DNA from: Tigriopus japonicus | Lineage: Eukaryota; Arthropoda; Copepoda; Harpacticoida; Harpacticidae | Reading direction: 5' to 3' | Assembly (NCBI GenBank): GCA_010645155.1 | Contig: JAAGOF010000064.1 | Span: 1,648,123 to 1,712,122, forward strand | DNA length: 64,000 nucleotides | Shown: positions 1 to 12,800 of the stretch, in pieces | How positions within the stretch are numbered: the stretch's first letter is position 1 | Layout: every line of letters begins with the position of its first letter | The notes under the pieces: model-generated | Told to the model about the DNA's origin: nothing | Databases searched by the model: none | What the model saw: only the letters and a program-made list of their open reading frames with translations | Made by a program: the position numbers and the translations under genes

Positions 1-327
1 TTGATGCAATCACCAGGCCTAAACCTTCATTTTAGTTACCTCCCACTCTCATCAGAAACACAGGTCTTCGAAACATTTTTTCCTGCCAAAAATGATGACG
101 TTACTAGTAATTGCTGTAATTGGTCAGTTCTATTTCTTTTTTCCGCTAAAAACATTTGACTTTATTAAGTTGATGCGATCAACTGACAAACGAATTAAAC
201 AGACAGTTTTTAGTATCTTTAATATTTTATGAGATCAGGGGACTATTGCAGTGATTTGCATCATCACTGTCAAGAGGGAAGCAGGAATAAAAGTTTCACA
301 TGAACTTCATTGAATGTTTTTGGGCAT
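1..327. other. Region beyond the PAN gene 3' end
   Basis: AT-rich sequence with no coding signal that I can see on either strand. It includes the likely cleavage region of the minus-strand transcript. Confidence 0.5.
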
Positions 328-333
328 TTTATT
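328..333 (-). terminator. Poly(A) signal of the PAN gene
   Basis: AATAAA on the minus strand, about 135 bases beyond the stop at 466. It is the first canonical signal after that stop; another lies near 162-167. Confidence 0.5.
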
Positions 334-465
334 CTTTGTCATTTTCACAGATATGGTTTGAGTACAAGATGTAGCAAATTCATAAATCATAATACTAATT
401 CAATCGTATCAAAATAGAGCGCGTTTCGCCCTTCAGTATTGAAGCTAATGCGTCAAAATGGATAA

Positions 466-823
466 CTAACCAAACGATATGACAGAGGCCCCACCAAAGC
501 CTGTCGAACTTGTCACACCAGTATCAGATGGAACGGGAGCTTCCACGTCATCATCGGCGACAAAATCTTGCTCCACCTTCGCTCGTCGCGTACCCTGTTG
601 GTCGACCCGGGATTGGTCGGACCGCAGGATATCACCGTTCATATTTCCAATGATGGTGGGCGTGGTGAGCATCTCGAAATTGACTTTTCCCGGATCAGGA
701 GCTCTCTGAGCGGGCGAAGGTAGGGGTTCCAGTCGAACTCGAGCTAATCCAGTTTCTTGGTCACCCTGGATCAAGATTCTCGGTAACCGGCTTTGGCGAC
801 GAACACTGAACGAGTCGTGAGCG
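466..823 (-). CDS. PAN gene exon 28: alternative terminal exon
   Basis: After tatccag it encodes CAHDSFSVRRQSR, then a long polar, acidic region (RAKVEQDFVADDDVEAPVP), and stops at TAG 466-468. Phase matches exon 27 (TG plus C gives Cys). The poly(A) signal 135 bases further on supports this as the real 3' end of the transcript. The plus-strand open frames here are shadows. Confidence 0.62.
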
Positions 824-3800
824 CTGGATACAATAATTACAACATTATTGATGATAAGAGTGGATATGTTGGTGGTGCAGGTAAGAGAATATCTGAACGT
901 TACCATCGCCTCGGTCCCTCTGATTGGGATTGTCCTCCATGGATCTCAATCAGAGGCACTGGCTCGGTTAGAGTAGTAGGGTTACAGAATGGGGAAGAAC
1001 TTGGACAAATAGGAAATGGAGTACATATGTTGCCTAAGAATTCACAGAAAGTGGAAAGAAAACGGACTCAAGAAGTGACCACGGCTTTAAGTGAAATGGC
1101 GTCTTGGCCTAACTGCCGATTCCACTCGTAAAGGTTCGTGTGTCTTTTTTGGACCTTCTTGATCTTGCACGACGTCACGATGGAAGTTTAGATTAACCGG
1201 CTCAAATGTCTCTACGTCAAAATTGACAGGTTTCCCTTCATTTCTCATGCTCTTCATGTCAGAGCTGTCCGATGTTGGTGGTAAAATGGAGACAAATTCC
1301 GTGGCAGCAGTATTGGTGTGAGACATTTCACCGTCGTCGTTGTCCATATTTTCGTGGTGATGAATGGTCAACGAGTTGGTCACATTCAAGGGATCTTGAG
1401 CGGGTAAATGTGTCGGTAAAGGGTCATGGGCATGCTGCAAGTAGGCTCCAATTTTGCCGTAACTATAACGAGGAAAACGTATCATGCAAACGAGGACAAG
1501 ATAGGTTAAAGAAGAAGGAGGTTATCTTAAGTAATTTAAGAAACAACACAGGATGTTAAAGGAGTCGAAGTCGAGAAAAATGGACCATGCTCCATTTATT
1601 TATCATGAAACCGGAAAGTTAGACTGTTCATGCTCTCGTACCTTGAATCCCCCAAGGAATTGCTGCAGGGTCTCCATTGATCAAAACCAGCTTCGCCTAC
1701 GTAGCACCTACAAAAAAGCAAGAACGAGTAGATGCACTCGGTTAGCCACTCAAAAAATTGGGATCCTTGTCAAAGCAGTTCCGAGAGTTTTTTTGCCACA
1801 TTTGATGGAAGAAGATAAGGGCAAAAGAGGTGGGTGGGCTTTACACGGTGCAACCTCTACGGAAAGCTCAATTTGTTGGTTCTCTTCAACAGAGACAAAC
1901 AAACTTCTCAAGCCGTGACAAAGAGTCGGCGAAGGAGATCGGCCTTTCTTACCATGGATACTCGTAACCTTCGCTGTATCCGCACGAATTCCCAGGCCTA
2001 CAACAGTAGTCCCACCCTTTGTCATCTCGAGTGCGGCAATACCAATATCGCACATCTGGATTTAATTCAGCCCCATATTCGCAAGGTTTGCCCGAAACGG
2101 AATAACCTCGAGAAATACCAGAACCAGTGTTATCTAAAAGAGCAAAGAATTTTTTTACTGAACGCTCAACCTCGAACTCCTCGAATTCTTGATGATAAGG
2201 CTAATGATAGCTATTTACCGAAAGTTCTCTGTTGACAACGGGCATCGTTTCCGCCTTGAAATTCCCATACTTCCGTATTGTAATCTCGCTCCAACTCTGA
2301 ATCCACATTTCTTCCAAAGAAATCACTAAGCATGCAGTTCCGTGTCAAGCTCGAGGAATATTGCCTGTAAAAAGTAACGATGTGAAGAGTCCTTCAATTT
2401 TGCACTCTTAATGGCGTGCACTTGGTTGACCATATGCGAAAGAAAAAGTGAGCACCAAAAAGACGTACCGAAACGAAAATGCTTGGCATTGCTCACGAGC
2501 TCCAACTCGAAGACGATCACATTCGGACGCACAATCTTCTAGAGTCCTAGCCACCACTTCGGTAAGAATAGCTCTGGATCGAAAGGTATGATCACTACTG
2601 ATGCGATTATAACAACTCAATCGTTCCACTTCCAAGACCCCATTTCCAACGCCGAGACCGGGTAATCCGGGATTGGCAGTGAAGGAACTGTCCCCACGAC
2701 AGCTCCCGGCGTAATCCACTCTCTCGTAAATGTTCCAATCCTGTGAACGTGTGAAGCGATGAGTTGTTGCCAATATTGGTTTCTGATGAAAAGAAAATAT
2801 CCGTTTGGAAATTTACCTGGGCGACATCAATATCCGTAAGACGACTAAGACTTGTCACTATACGGTCTGTCAGTTCACAATTTCGGAAACCCCCAGATGA
2901 AATCCTGAAAGACAGAAATAAACAGGGCTAGTTGATATGAACTTGATCCAACCAGGCTGAGCGAGCGAGGTCTGTCTTCTAAGTGTTGAAAGGCCAAGAA
3001 AAAAGTTTGTACCTGAATGAAAATCCGGTGCATCGGAATCTGTACGCTGCCAAACAGTTCTGTTCGCATTGAAATGAGTCTCTGGCGTCCGTGACCTCTT
3101 TAACCACTTGATATTCAAAACGGTAGCCACTTTGAAAGAGTTGAGAGCACGCTGAAATAGAATGCAACGTGATAAGAATGAAAAAGAACTGTCTTCGGCA
3201 TGCAACACTCACATGTGAAGGATATGTTTTAAGGATCAAATCATGCCCGAAATGTAAAAACTAATGATGGACTGAAATCGCTTTCGACCGAAATTTCGTT
3301 TTCGGCTAAGTCTAACAAAACCGAAAGCAGACATGCACTTATAACAATGGGGTTGAAGGAAAAATCAGTTTTATTTTTCGTTCCAAAAACTTCTACAACC
3401 GAAGAATTTCCAAAATTTGAAAAAATGGATTTGCCTTGTCCTTTCCCCTGAGGCAATAAGAAATTGAAGGTAAATTGTGCATGCATTAAATTTTGTTGTA
3501 AGCTGCTTTCGGTTTCGGTAACGTCCTCTTTCGGTCGAAACTTTTGGTTTCGGCTAAGAGCCCTTTCGATCCATCACTAGAAAAAGTGATTTTTAGACAA
3601 TTACCATCGGATTGCATGGTTTGATTTCTTTATCGAGGTGTTGAGGGTGAGCCAATTCCGGCAAAGACGCTCAAGGGGAAACAGCAAGGTGGAAAAAGAG
3701 AGCCTTGCAGGCATTCCTTTACTCAGTGTACTTCAATGTTTTCCCTTGAGGGCACTTATAGCATTATTAAACCAAGGTTACTCATTTATTGTTTCGGGAA

Positions 3801-6800
3801 CATCAGACAAGTATCTAAAGAACTTCAGTCGCCTTTTCCCGTATTCAAGGAAGTAGTTTTTACTTACTAGTTCCAAATCCAGGAATTGGATTAGGAATGG
3901 GGTTGGGGTTGAGGCCCCCGCCTGAAAGACGACACTGTGTGCTGGACCTCCGCTCGTAGATCTTGTAGTCCACATCAGGAACCAGGTCCAACCTCACATT
4001 CAAGTCTTGAGGGTCCTCGGCTGTTAGATCACAATTTCTCGAGGTGGCCCCATCTCGATACGAAAACGACCGACAATCGAAGAACCGTGTATCCAAACAA
4101 GCATTTTCGCAATCTCGGATGTGGAACGCAGAGAGGGTCTCCCTGATCTTCAAACTATTGAAGCGATAACCGCTCGAGTAGACGAGAAAACATTCTGGAA
4201 ACAAAGAAAAGAGTGAAAGAGGGACGTCATGTCAGGCCTGGCCCTCCTCTTCCATGTATTTTGGTCACTACCTCCATGCTGTGGATTGTGCTCACCTCCT
4301 GTTCGATCGATGGATCCTCCACCTCCGACAACACCCCCTCCAATGTGCTCGTCACAGCGGCCGCCAAAAATGGGTCGATACACGTCCCAATCTCGGTTGT
4401 ATTCTAGGTTAAAGTCATCTGCCGATGTGGTCACACGAATGTCAGAAAGGATGCAATTATCTCGATCCGTCAAGTCTCGGAAACTAAAGGACACGCAATA
4501 CGAAGCTCTTCGGCAATAAGTCTCACAGTCTGTGATGGTGAAGGCATCTCGGTATTGTCGGGCGGCTGAGCTGCGATGCTTGTACGACTCCTTGAGACGC
4601 TCAAAGCAATCTGCAAAATGAGGCATAAATCTACAACTCTATTTCAAAGTGAAATCATTTCCAACAGCTCATGTTCACCATCAATCGTGTTTCCTCCTTC
4701 TGTCCTTCGACACGTGGTGCTGTCGATTAATTGTTCGAAGATATCCCAGTTGGAATCGCGAGTCTTGTCACGGAACTCAATCGATCGCCCATCCAGATTC
4801 GAGAGGAGGCAATTATCAATAGTGGACGAGGCAAAGTATTGATAGCTGAATGTGTTACAAGCCCGCCGGGTGAGACATTCTAAGGAACAGTCTTCTTTGT
4901 CTCGCGTGCGAATGGATTCTTCGTAAGCTGAGGCTAGATGTCGGTATCCGGCCTCGATTTGCCGATAACATTCACCTGCAACAAAAGACGAACCCTCATT
5001 GAGGTTTCTGTTTTACCTGGCACACTATCCTTTAGTGAACCAATAATGGACAGGATATTTTTTTTCTTCGAGGGTTTTAGATTAAATGTGATGAGAGCCT
5101 ATTGTTTTTGAGGCCACTGAGAAGACACCAAATGCCATTATTGTCCACCTTGCTATTATTTGACGGTTTTCAAGAGGTTGTGTGGCTTCGAATCATCCAT
5201 TGGCTGTTTATTCATGCTCGTTTATAGAAAGGAAGTAAAGAGCTCTCAGCTAATACCTGTTAGTGCTTAACGAAATAAACACTAGATAGAGCTGAGGGTT
5301 TGCCGAGGAAATATTGTTTCTGTGTGTTTAATCTTCTTATGATCATCATTTGGTACTCTAACTAAATGATTGTTTTGGGGAGTTGTGATAATATTTGCTC
5401 AACCAGAGATGTTTTAGACAGCCGATGGTAGTTATCAAAATGGAAAGGAAAATGAATTAGATTGCGTCATTTGCTGTTCGAAGTCTGCTTCGTTTGTCGT
5501 AGATCCAGTGATTCTCTCTATTTGAGCAAAGCCATTCTTGACACCGAAACTCTTACCATCAGAATTTCGAACACCTCCCGAAGAGCATCGACTTCCCAAC
5601 AGCTTTTCAAAGATGTCCCAGTCTCCATCGGAAACAATATCGGCAATAAGGATACTGGAGGGAGCCAAGCTGGAGACCTGGCAGTTATCGGAAAGACTTG
5701 ATGCTAATCGAACTCTGAAATTTAGGAAAAGAGACAGGAAGGTTATTTTGCCAGCCAAGTAAGCTTCGTAAAATATTCTTACCTAAAAGCAAAAGACCTG
5801 CAATTACTGTGCCGTTGACATTCGTAAGAGCATTCGGTGACGCTCTGAACACGGTAAGTCGTGGTCAAAGAGGATGTGTAGAATTTCACATTCCTTCGAC
5901 TTACTCGAAAGCACTCTGGAAAGTGGAACAAAATCGACTTAAATCACAAGCAGAGACCTTGTAATGTCAAGCAATGACATTCCCTACCATCGTCGTCGAC
6001 GAGCCCAGGATCATTGCGACAAATTCTGGAGTCCTCTTGGTCATAGATTGCCCAGTCAGCATCAGCGAGGATGTCATCCCGAGGCCGAATATCACGAGTA
6101 TCCAAGGCTGTGAGTTGGCAATTGGCAAGGGAACCAATTGGTCGATAGCTAGGAGTGAAATTCAACATTAAGAACTGCCTCTTCATTGTTCCATCCTTGC
6201 ACTAGCGCCCACCTGAAAGCAAACGATTTGCAAAAAGTGGACCGTTTGCAATCGTTAGAACACTCTTGAGCATCTCGAACACTGATGGTAGTTCGAGCAA
6301 TTGATGGGTAGAACTTGAAACCTAATCGATCTCGAATGAAGCAATTGCCTCGATCGGACGATCCTCCTCCTATTCCGCCACCTCCAATTGAGTCATCTCC
6401 GCATTGGTCGCGGCTTGCAAATGGAACCAACTCATAAACATTCCAGTCAGTATCCACTAGAAGGTCACTTTCTCGAATATCGGTTCCGTCCAAAGCAGAA
6501 AACGCGCAATTATCGATAGAGCCGAAAAGTCGGAAACTAAAGGATTTGCAGAACCCAGCTCTGTAGCATTTTTGAGAGCAATCCAACACATCTCGAGCAT
6601 CCACGAACTCTTTAATCACGGTGGTATAATGCTTTCGGTTTTGTTCCAGGCTTCGGTAGCACCCTAGATAGATTGTAATGAAACTATGAGAGGGCTGGGA
6701 ACGTTGGTATGGAAAAGCCGTTTGCCCTGGTTGGTTACACATTGAAAAAGAGACAGAAAAAGCAAGAAGGCAAAGGTGATGAAAAGTTTTCTGAAGTGTA

Positions 6801-9800
6801 CTACCATACCCTCTTTATCGGGTGGAATAACGGTTCCACTTTCACTGGCGCACATTGGTCCTCCATCCAGTTTCTGATAGAGTTCCCAATCGTCGTCGAA
6901 GGTGACGTCTCGATTGGGGTCAAATTCTACGACGGATTTTGTGCTGATTAAACAGTTGCCTTGAGTTTGGAAATTTCGGAAACTGAACGATTGGCATCCG
7001 GATTCTGCTTCTAATGCCACAGGAACGAGACGGTGACATTCACGAGAGCATTCATCCACAGAAACCACAGTAATAGAATCACGGACCAAAGGTTCATTGT
7101 GCTTGAAATTATCCCTGTCGAGTCTGAAGCAAGCTAAACGAAGAGAAGGCTGTGGCGTAATGAATGTGTTATTAACAGGACGAGGGTCATGCAGAAGGCT
7201 CTTTCCTGTTGGAACAATGGACAAGAAATCTAATGACAAATGGAACTGAATCTTAAAAAGCGGCTAAAGATAATTCGAATGTACATTTGTAACACAATGA
7301 ATGGAATGCAAGCATTTTATAGACAGTATAAAAGAGTCCCCTCCGCCAAGGTTAGTTCTTTAGGACACTAGACACTGTATGTACATGTTCCCCAAATCTT
7401 TGTCCGAAGAACAATTATCGAGTAGTATAGCAGGCGTTTTCTGTGTGTTGGACATATCTACTATGTTTGTGTGAATGTGTGAGCGTATGAATGGATGAGT
7501 CAGGGAGTGAGTGAGTATGTTTACCATTTGCGCTTGCCCCTCCTGCACATGACGGTCCTTGGATGCTCTCATAAAGATCCCAAGCGGAGTCTGCCGTGAC
7601 CGAATCTGAGGAGAGAGCGCGTGACACTGTCAAACTGGACAAGTGGCAATTATCTCGTCGGCCATCAGTGGAAGCACGAGCATATCTGGAAAATGAGATG
7701 GGAACATGGAACCTCCCAACATTTTTGGTTCTCCTTATGAAACAAAGTCAGTGTTGGACTCTTGCCGAGTGATGGACCGAAAAGGCGGAAACTGAAATTT
7801 TCGGCCGAAAGAAGGCTTAATATAAGCCGAAAGCACCTGACTTCAAACTTATATGTATACAAAATTCACTTAAAAATTGAAAGTGCTCATGTGTTCGATG
7901 TTTTGGGTAATCCGCAAATTCAATTAGTCCGAAAGCTTAAGTTTCAAAAGTTTTTGAACCCAAAAATTTCTTTTTTCAACCTCCATTCTTTTTAGTGCAA
8001 GTCTTTTTTCGGTTTCGGTAGTCATGAAACAAAAACGAAATTTTGGCCGTAATTTCGGCTGAAAGCACTTTCGGCCCATCACTACTTTTGCCAAGTTCTT
8101 TCCCTGTTTTTATTTGTGGATCATGCCGCTACAAGAACCATATAAGTGGTAGTCTTTGATTTCTGCCCAATTTAGTCGTCTCGAATATCAGATCCTTCCT
8201 TCTTTCTTTTCCTCAAGTTGGATGGTTCAAGACATGTTCCTAATGGAGCCTAATGAATCAAGTAAATAGCCAATTAGAAATGCTAACATGATTGGTGATC
8301 AATTGAGAAGATCTGGGGATCATCATCGTAAGTAATTGGTTGTTGAAGGCCATTGTACTCTCTGCTTCATCTTCATGAATGACAAGGAAGCAGCTACTGC
8401 AAATCCTCTTGGACGACGAACATCTCGATTTGGTATCTACTTGGAATGCTCACCTGAAACTGAATGAGGAACAATCTCGAGATCTTTGGCACTCCTCCGA
8501 ACAATCTCCTACATTATCCACTGATAGAGTTCTTCGAATCGCAGTGAAATAGTGCTTGTAACCCACGCGTTCTCTTCTGTAGCAATCTACAAATAGTTGG
8601 AGAGATGTCAAAATGATTTATGATTAGTTATTTTTAAGAAAAGAAAGGAAGCACTTCTTGTATCCGCTACTGTTTTGATTTATGTTGCAACAGAATCTGA
8701 TCAAAATCCCTGATGGTTAGCTGGAAATTCAATGAAACCAATTCAAGCCCAAAGCAATTTTTTATAAGGCCCATCTTGATAATTCTGTATATATCACGGT
8801 CAAGATTTGGTGAAGTAATTGTTTGTAAACATATCGATCCCCATTTACCAATGTTACATGATGTAACTGGGTCGATCCACCACCTTTTTCCCTCGAGTTT
8901 TCATTTATACAATATATGTACAATAGAAATCAATCAGAATACAGGCTCTCCCAAGCAAAGCGTCAAAAAATACACGTGAGACTCTGATTTAGAGAAGAGT
9001 TTACGATAAAATAGAGAGTTATGAATGCAGTTTTTCGCATAGGGACTTTTTCGGTGAGTAATCGAGCATCGTGAACCAAAACATTGTTTGGAAGATTAAG
9101 TACAGACGCTTGCTTAAATCTCTGGAGGATTCGATTCCATATTATTTAGGTAGGCCGGCTCCACTCTCATATTTTTTTTTTATTGAGAGAATGGAAAGAA
9201 CTTCCCTGACTCAAAGAGTTCTTTTCCAACCAGAGCCCATTTTGAATTTTTCAATTGAAGCACTAAGACTGCCATGAGAGTTAAGGTTAAAATTTTCATC
9301 CATATGTGCTCACTGAAATAAAAGTTGCGTCGCAATCATATTTTGGAGAAAAATGTTAAAATGATTTATGTTCAGACTTGAACACACAAGAATCCAGTAT
9401 GTCCCCGCCATATTGTAAAATGTGTTTGGATTAAGTTGTGATTAAAGGACAAAGACGTGTTCATTTATTGCTAGTACAAGTGCTGGTTGTGATATTGAGC
9501 GTTTACATCATCAAAGAAACCACGGTAAAAAACGGTGCATGATGCAAATCAAATTTTAGGCGGTCCTAGAAAAAGGAGAGTGGTATGGAGCATTGAACTG
9601 AACAGGAGAGTTTGAGCCTGCTCTTGTCTGATTTTTTTAAGACGCATAACTTTGACTCCGTTGTTTGATCCAGCTGAAAATTAGTAGGACTGAAATTACA
9701 GAAAATTACTAAACTCTTTTGTCCAAACCTCTGTTTAGAAAAAGATGATCCCATTATTTTGAGTCATATCAGAATTCATATTTTTCTTGATGACATTGTG

Positions 9801-12800
9801 AGTCATTTTTTGACGCATTCCTTGTATGTATGAACCCCTAAGTAAATTGTACCCCAAGTAAAATTCAGTTGAAATATTACGGTCCATCATGATTCAAGAG
9901 CTCATGGATCTCAAACCTTTATCAAATTTTAAGAAAGGAAAGTATGTCTTTTAAAAGATGTGGACAAACTTTGGGCTCTCCATAACCTCCAATTTGGTCG
10001 ACAACATACCAAATATGATTTCCGAGGGAGAGAGACAAGCTGGGTGCACTGTATATTAGATGTTAAAGATGTACAGATCTATTCTTCCATCACTTAAATA
10101 ATTTGTTCAAAATGGCAGCAGGACTTCCGTGTCAGAGTGCAAGTACAGCGCTAATGTGCGCGTGGTTCTTTAAGAGACACTAGTCATAAACTGATAATGC
10201 AAAATTGAAGCTCATCTATCAACTTTTGATGTCTTTCTTAATCCTTGTGAAAAAGGTTTGATGGAAGTGCTCGTCATTTACAAAAAGGTGTTTTCCCCTA
10301 CTTGTTTACTTTGGAACTACGAGGGTTATACCAGAAAGAATGCAAACGACACTTTTACTTTTGCCCCAAATGACCACTTTTAAAGAAACAAGTATCACAT
10401 AATATTTCAGAGTTTTGGCTACTAAATGTGTTTACAAACATTTTACCAACCCTGTTTTTGGCCCTGCCTGACGACGCTAAAAAGGTGAACTGAGTAATTG
10501 GTTTGTGCAAGGCCAATAAGATCATAAAAGATGAGAAAAGTACACTGGATGATATCTACGGAGTCTCGGCTCTCCATTTTAGTCAAGTTTGCAGAATTTA
10601 GCAAAATGATAAGATAGATGGTGGTGTAAAAAGTCAATAAAGTTAAGATTTAAAAAAAGGTGCGTCATGGGCCGACAATGTTGAGCCTGTGAGAGACCTT
10701 GTTGCGTCAAAAAGGCCAGTGACCATTTTGACGATTCCATCAAAGAGTGCTCCTTCCCGTGGTATAAATTTGAACTTTATTTGTGCATCACAAGATCGCT
10801 GGTAGAAGGGTGATATTTTTTTGCGCTCAAAAAATTGAAGAGCACGGTCTTCGTGATCTACAAAAGGCTCCAAATCGAGAACTGATCACCGTGTTATTTG
10901 AATATTACATTTTGCAAATCTTTGGTGGTTGAGGAAAAAGAATTAGAAAAAACATCCAGGTCCTGGAGGGCCTCAAGAAACCTCTTGTAGAGGACATCAA
11001 AAAGCATCCCTAAAGATTCCTTTGCTTCCTGCGGCAAGGAGCAGTTTCGCCTTGTGGAATAAGTTAAATCTCGAGACTAAGATCAAGTCCATTTGATGAT
11101 TGGCTAGATAAATATTTTGTTCTCAAGTTAATAATCCATTTGGATTCTTTTTGGTACTCTCCTCGTATCATCAAAAGTATTGTAAAACGACAAAACAATT
11201 GTGACTTTAGTACGAGGCCTTCTTACAGGGAAGCCCTGTTAATCTGAAATACGTTTAAGGATTTGTTGTCCTATATTGATTATATATCAATATATATTGA
11301 TTGATTGAAGTAGAGACCATGGAGAAATTAAACCCGGAAACTACTTTTGAAGACTTTACCAAATGAGGTCTGCATTCTTCAAGTCTGAGCACAATTAGTC
11401 GCATGATTCAAATCACGATATTAGGGAATCGGTGGCGAAATCGCAATGAATCGAAAACTGCTTTCTTCGATCGAGAGCAATCAATGTATGATAGAAAAAG
11501 TCCCTTGGCACCCTAACCGTTGAATTGATGAATGTGTTCAAAGCGGTTCAAAGCATATCTGGGCTGACTTGACTGGAATAACATTTCTATTTGTAGAACT
11601 ACGCATAGATCCTCAGATAGTCCTTGAAAACTGAAATGCCCTAAATAAAGTATGAAGAAGTAATCAAAAGTAAAGCCGGGTTGTTTCAAGAGGATTTGAA
11701 TTGGATTGAGAAAAAAATTGGAAGAGAATATGGAGTTTATTCAAAAAAAACAGAGCAAATTGAATTGCCAGAACCTATCAGATTAGATGTGCGACTCTAG
11801 TGTTGAATAAGTTACCCCTGATGTTCCTAAAGAAGATCTTTTCCCTGATGAACGCATGAGAAACAAGTGAAATTTTCATAATATAAAGTGCATCCCCGAG
11901 AATTTTATCGAGACTCAAAATCATTTTAAACAGTGTTATTAAGATTTTACTATTTTTCAATGACACCGTGTACTTTTCCGTTCATATGCCGCTGAAATTT
12001 AGGTTGAAGCTGTTCTGTTTTCAAATTTCTGTTTGTTATTATTTCTAAGGACGGATTTAACGCGCAATTAGAGCATGATGTCATAGTGATCGAAATTGCC
12101 ACCTAAAGAAACTCAAAAACCAAAATAACCTGAACACAAGGTCAAAACTGCAAAACTAAACTTTCAACAAATAAAAGAAAGCTTCTGTAAATGGGGAAAA
12201 TTTGTCATATTAATCCCTGCAATCGTTTCAGTTCCTTTCAGTTTTCAAAAGCCAGGACATCAATTAGCACATTTCTGAGGCAAGAACGAGTTGCTGCTCT
12301 AAAAAAATGCAATAAAATGTGGGGCTATTTTTATTTACATCGTCTTGATGTGTACAGTTATTTATTATAACTAACATTATTATTTCGTCTCAAACGTGCT
12401 GTTTTTCAAACTTCTAAGAGCATATTTTAAGAAACTTTGATGCTATGAGGCAATTTTGGCTTAGCCAAGCGGCCATAAAGATTCACAACAAATCATGTAA
12501 AATAACATCTGCTCATAAGGGATAAATCTTGATTTCAATTCTTTATCAAGCATCTAAAAATCACACTTGTTAACGAGTTACAGGCCCAGTCTACCCTTAG
12601 TCTGGATACCCCACGTATGAACTCTTCAGGCTTGATCAAGTTTGATTGCCTGCAAGAAATGCCTGACCATGTGACCAAATGTCATGGAAATACTGAAGAA
12701 GTATGAGAATCTCATTTGAAGAGGGGACACCCTGAAGTATCTGCAATTTAGGACAACTTTCAAACCCCGTGTTTACTTTAGCATCAACCAATCCTGAACT

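Noticed and set aside
479..1131. Plus-strand open frames 479-709 and 793-1131
   Set aside because: They lie opposite the minus-strand terminal exons of the PAN gene, which have matching splice phases and a poly(A) signal; the plus frames have neither.
7415..7524. His/Ser/Thr-rich extension of PAN exon 11
   Set aside because: It reads through a usable donor into a low-complexity intron sequence of tgag/gtga repeats; every neighbouring module ends at the equivalent donor.
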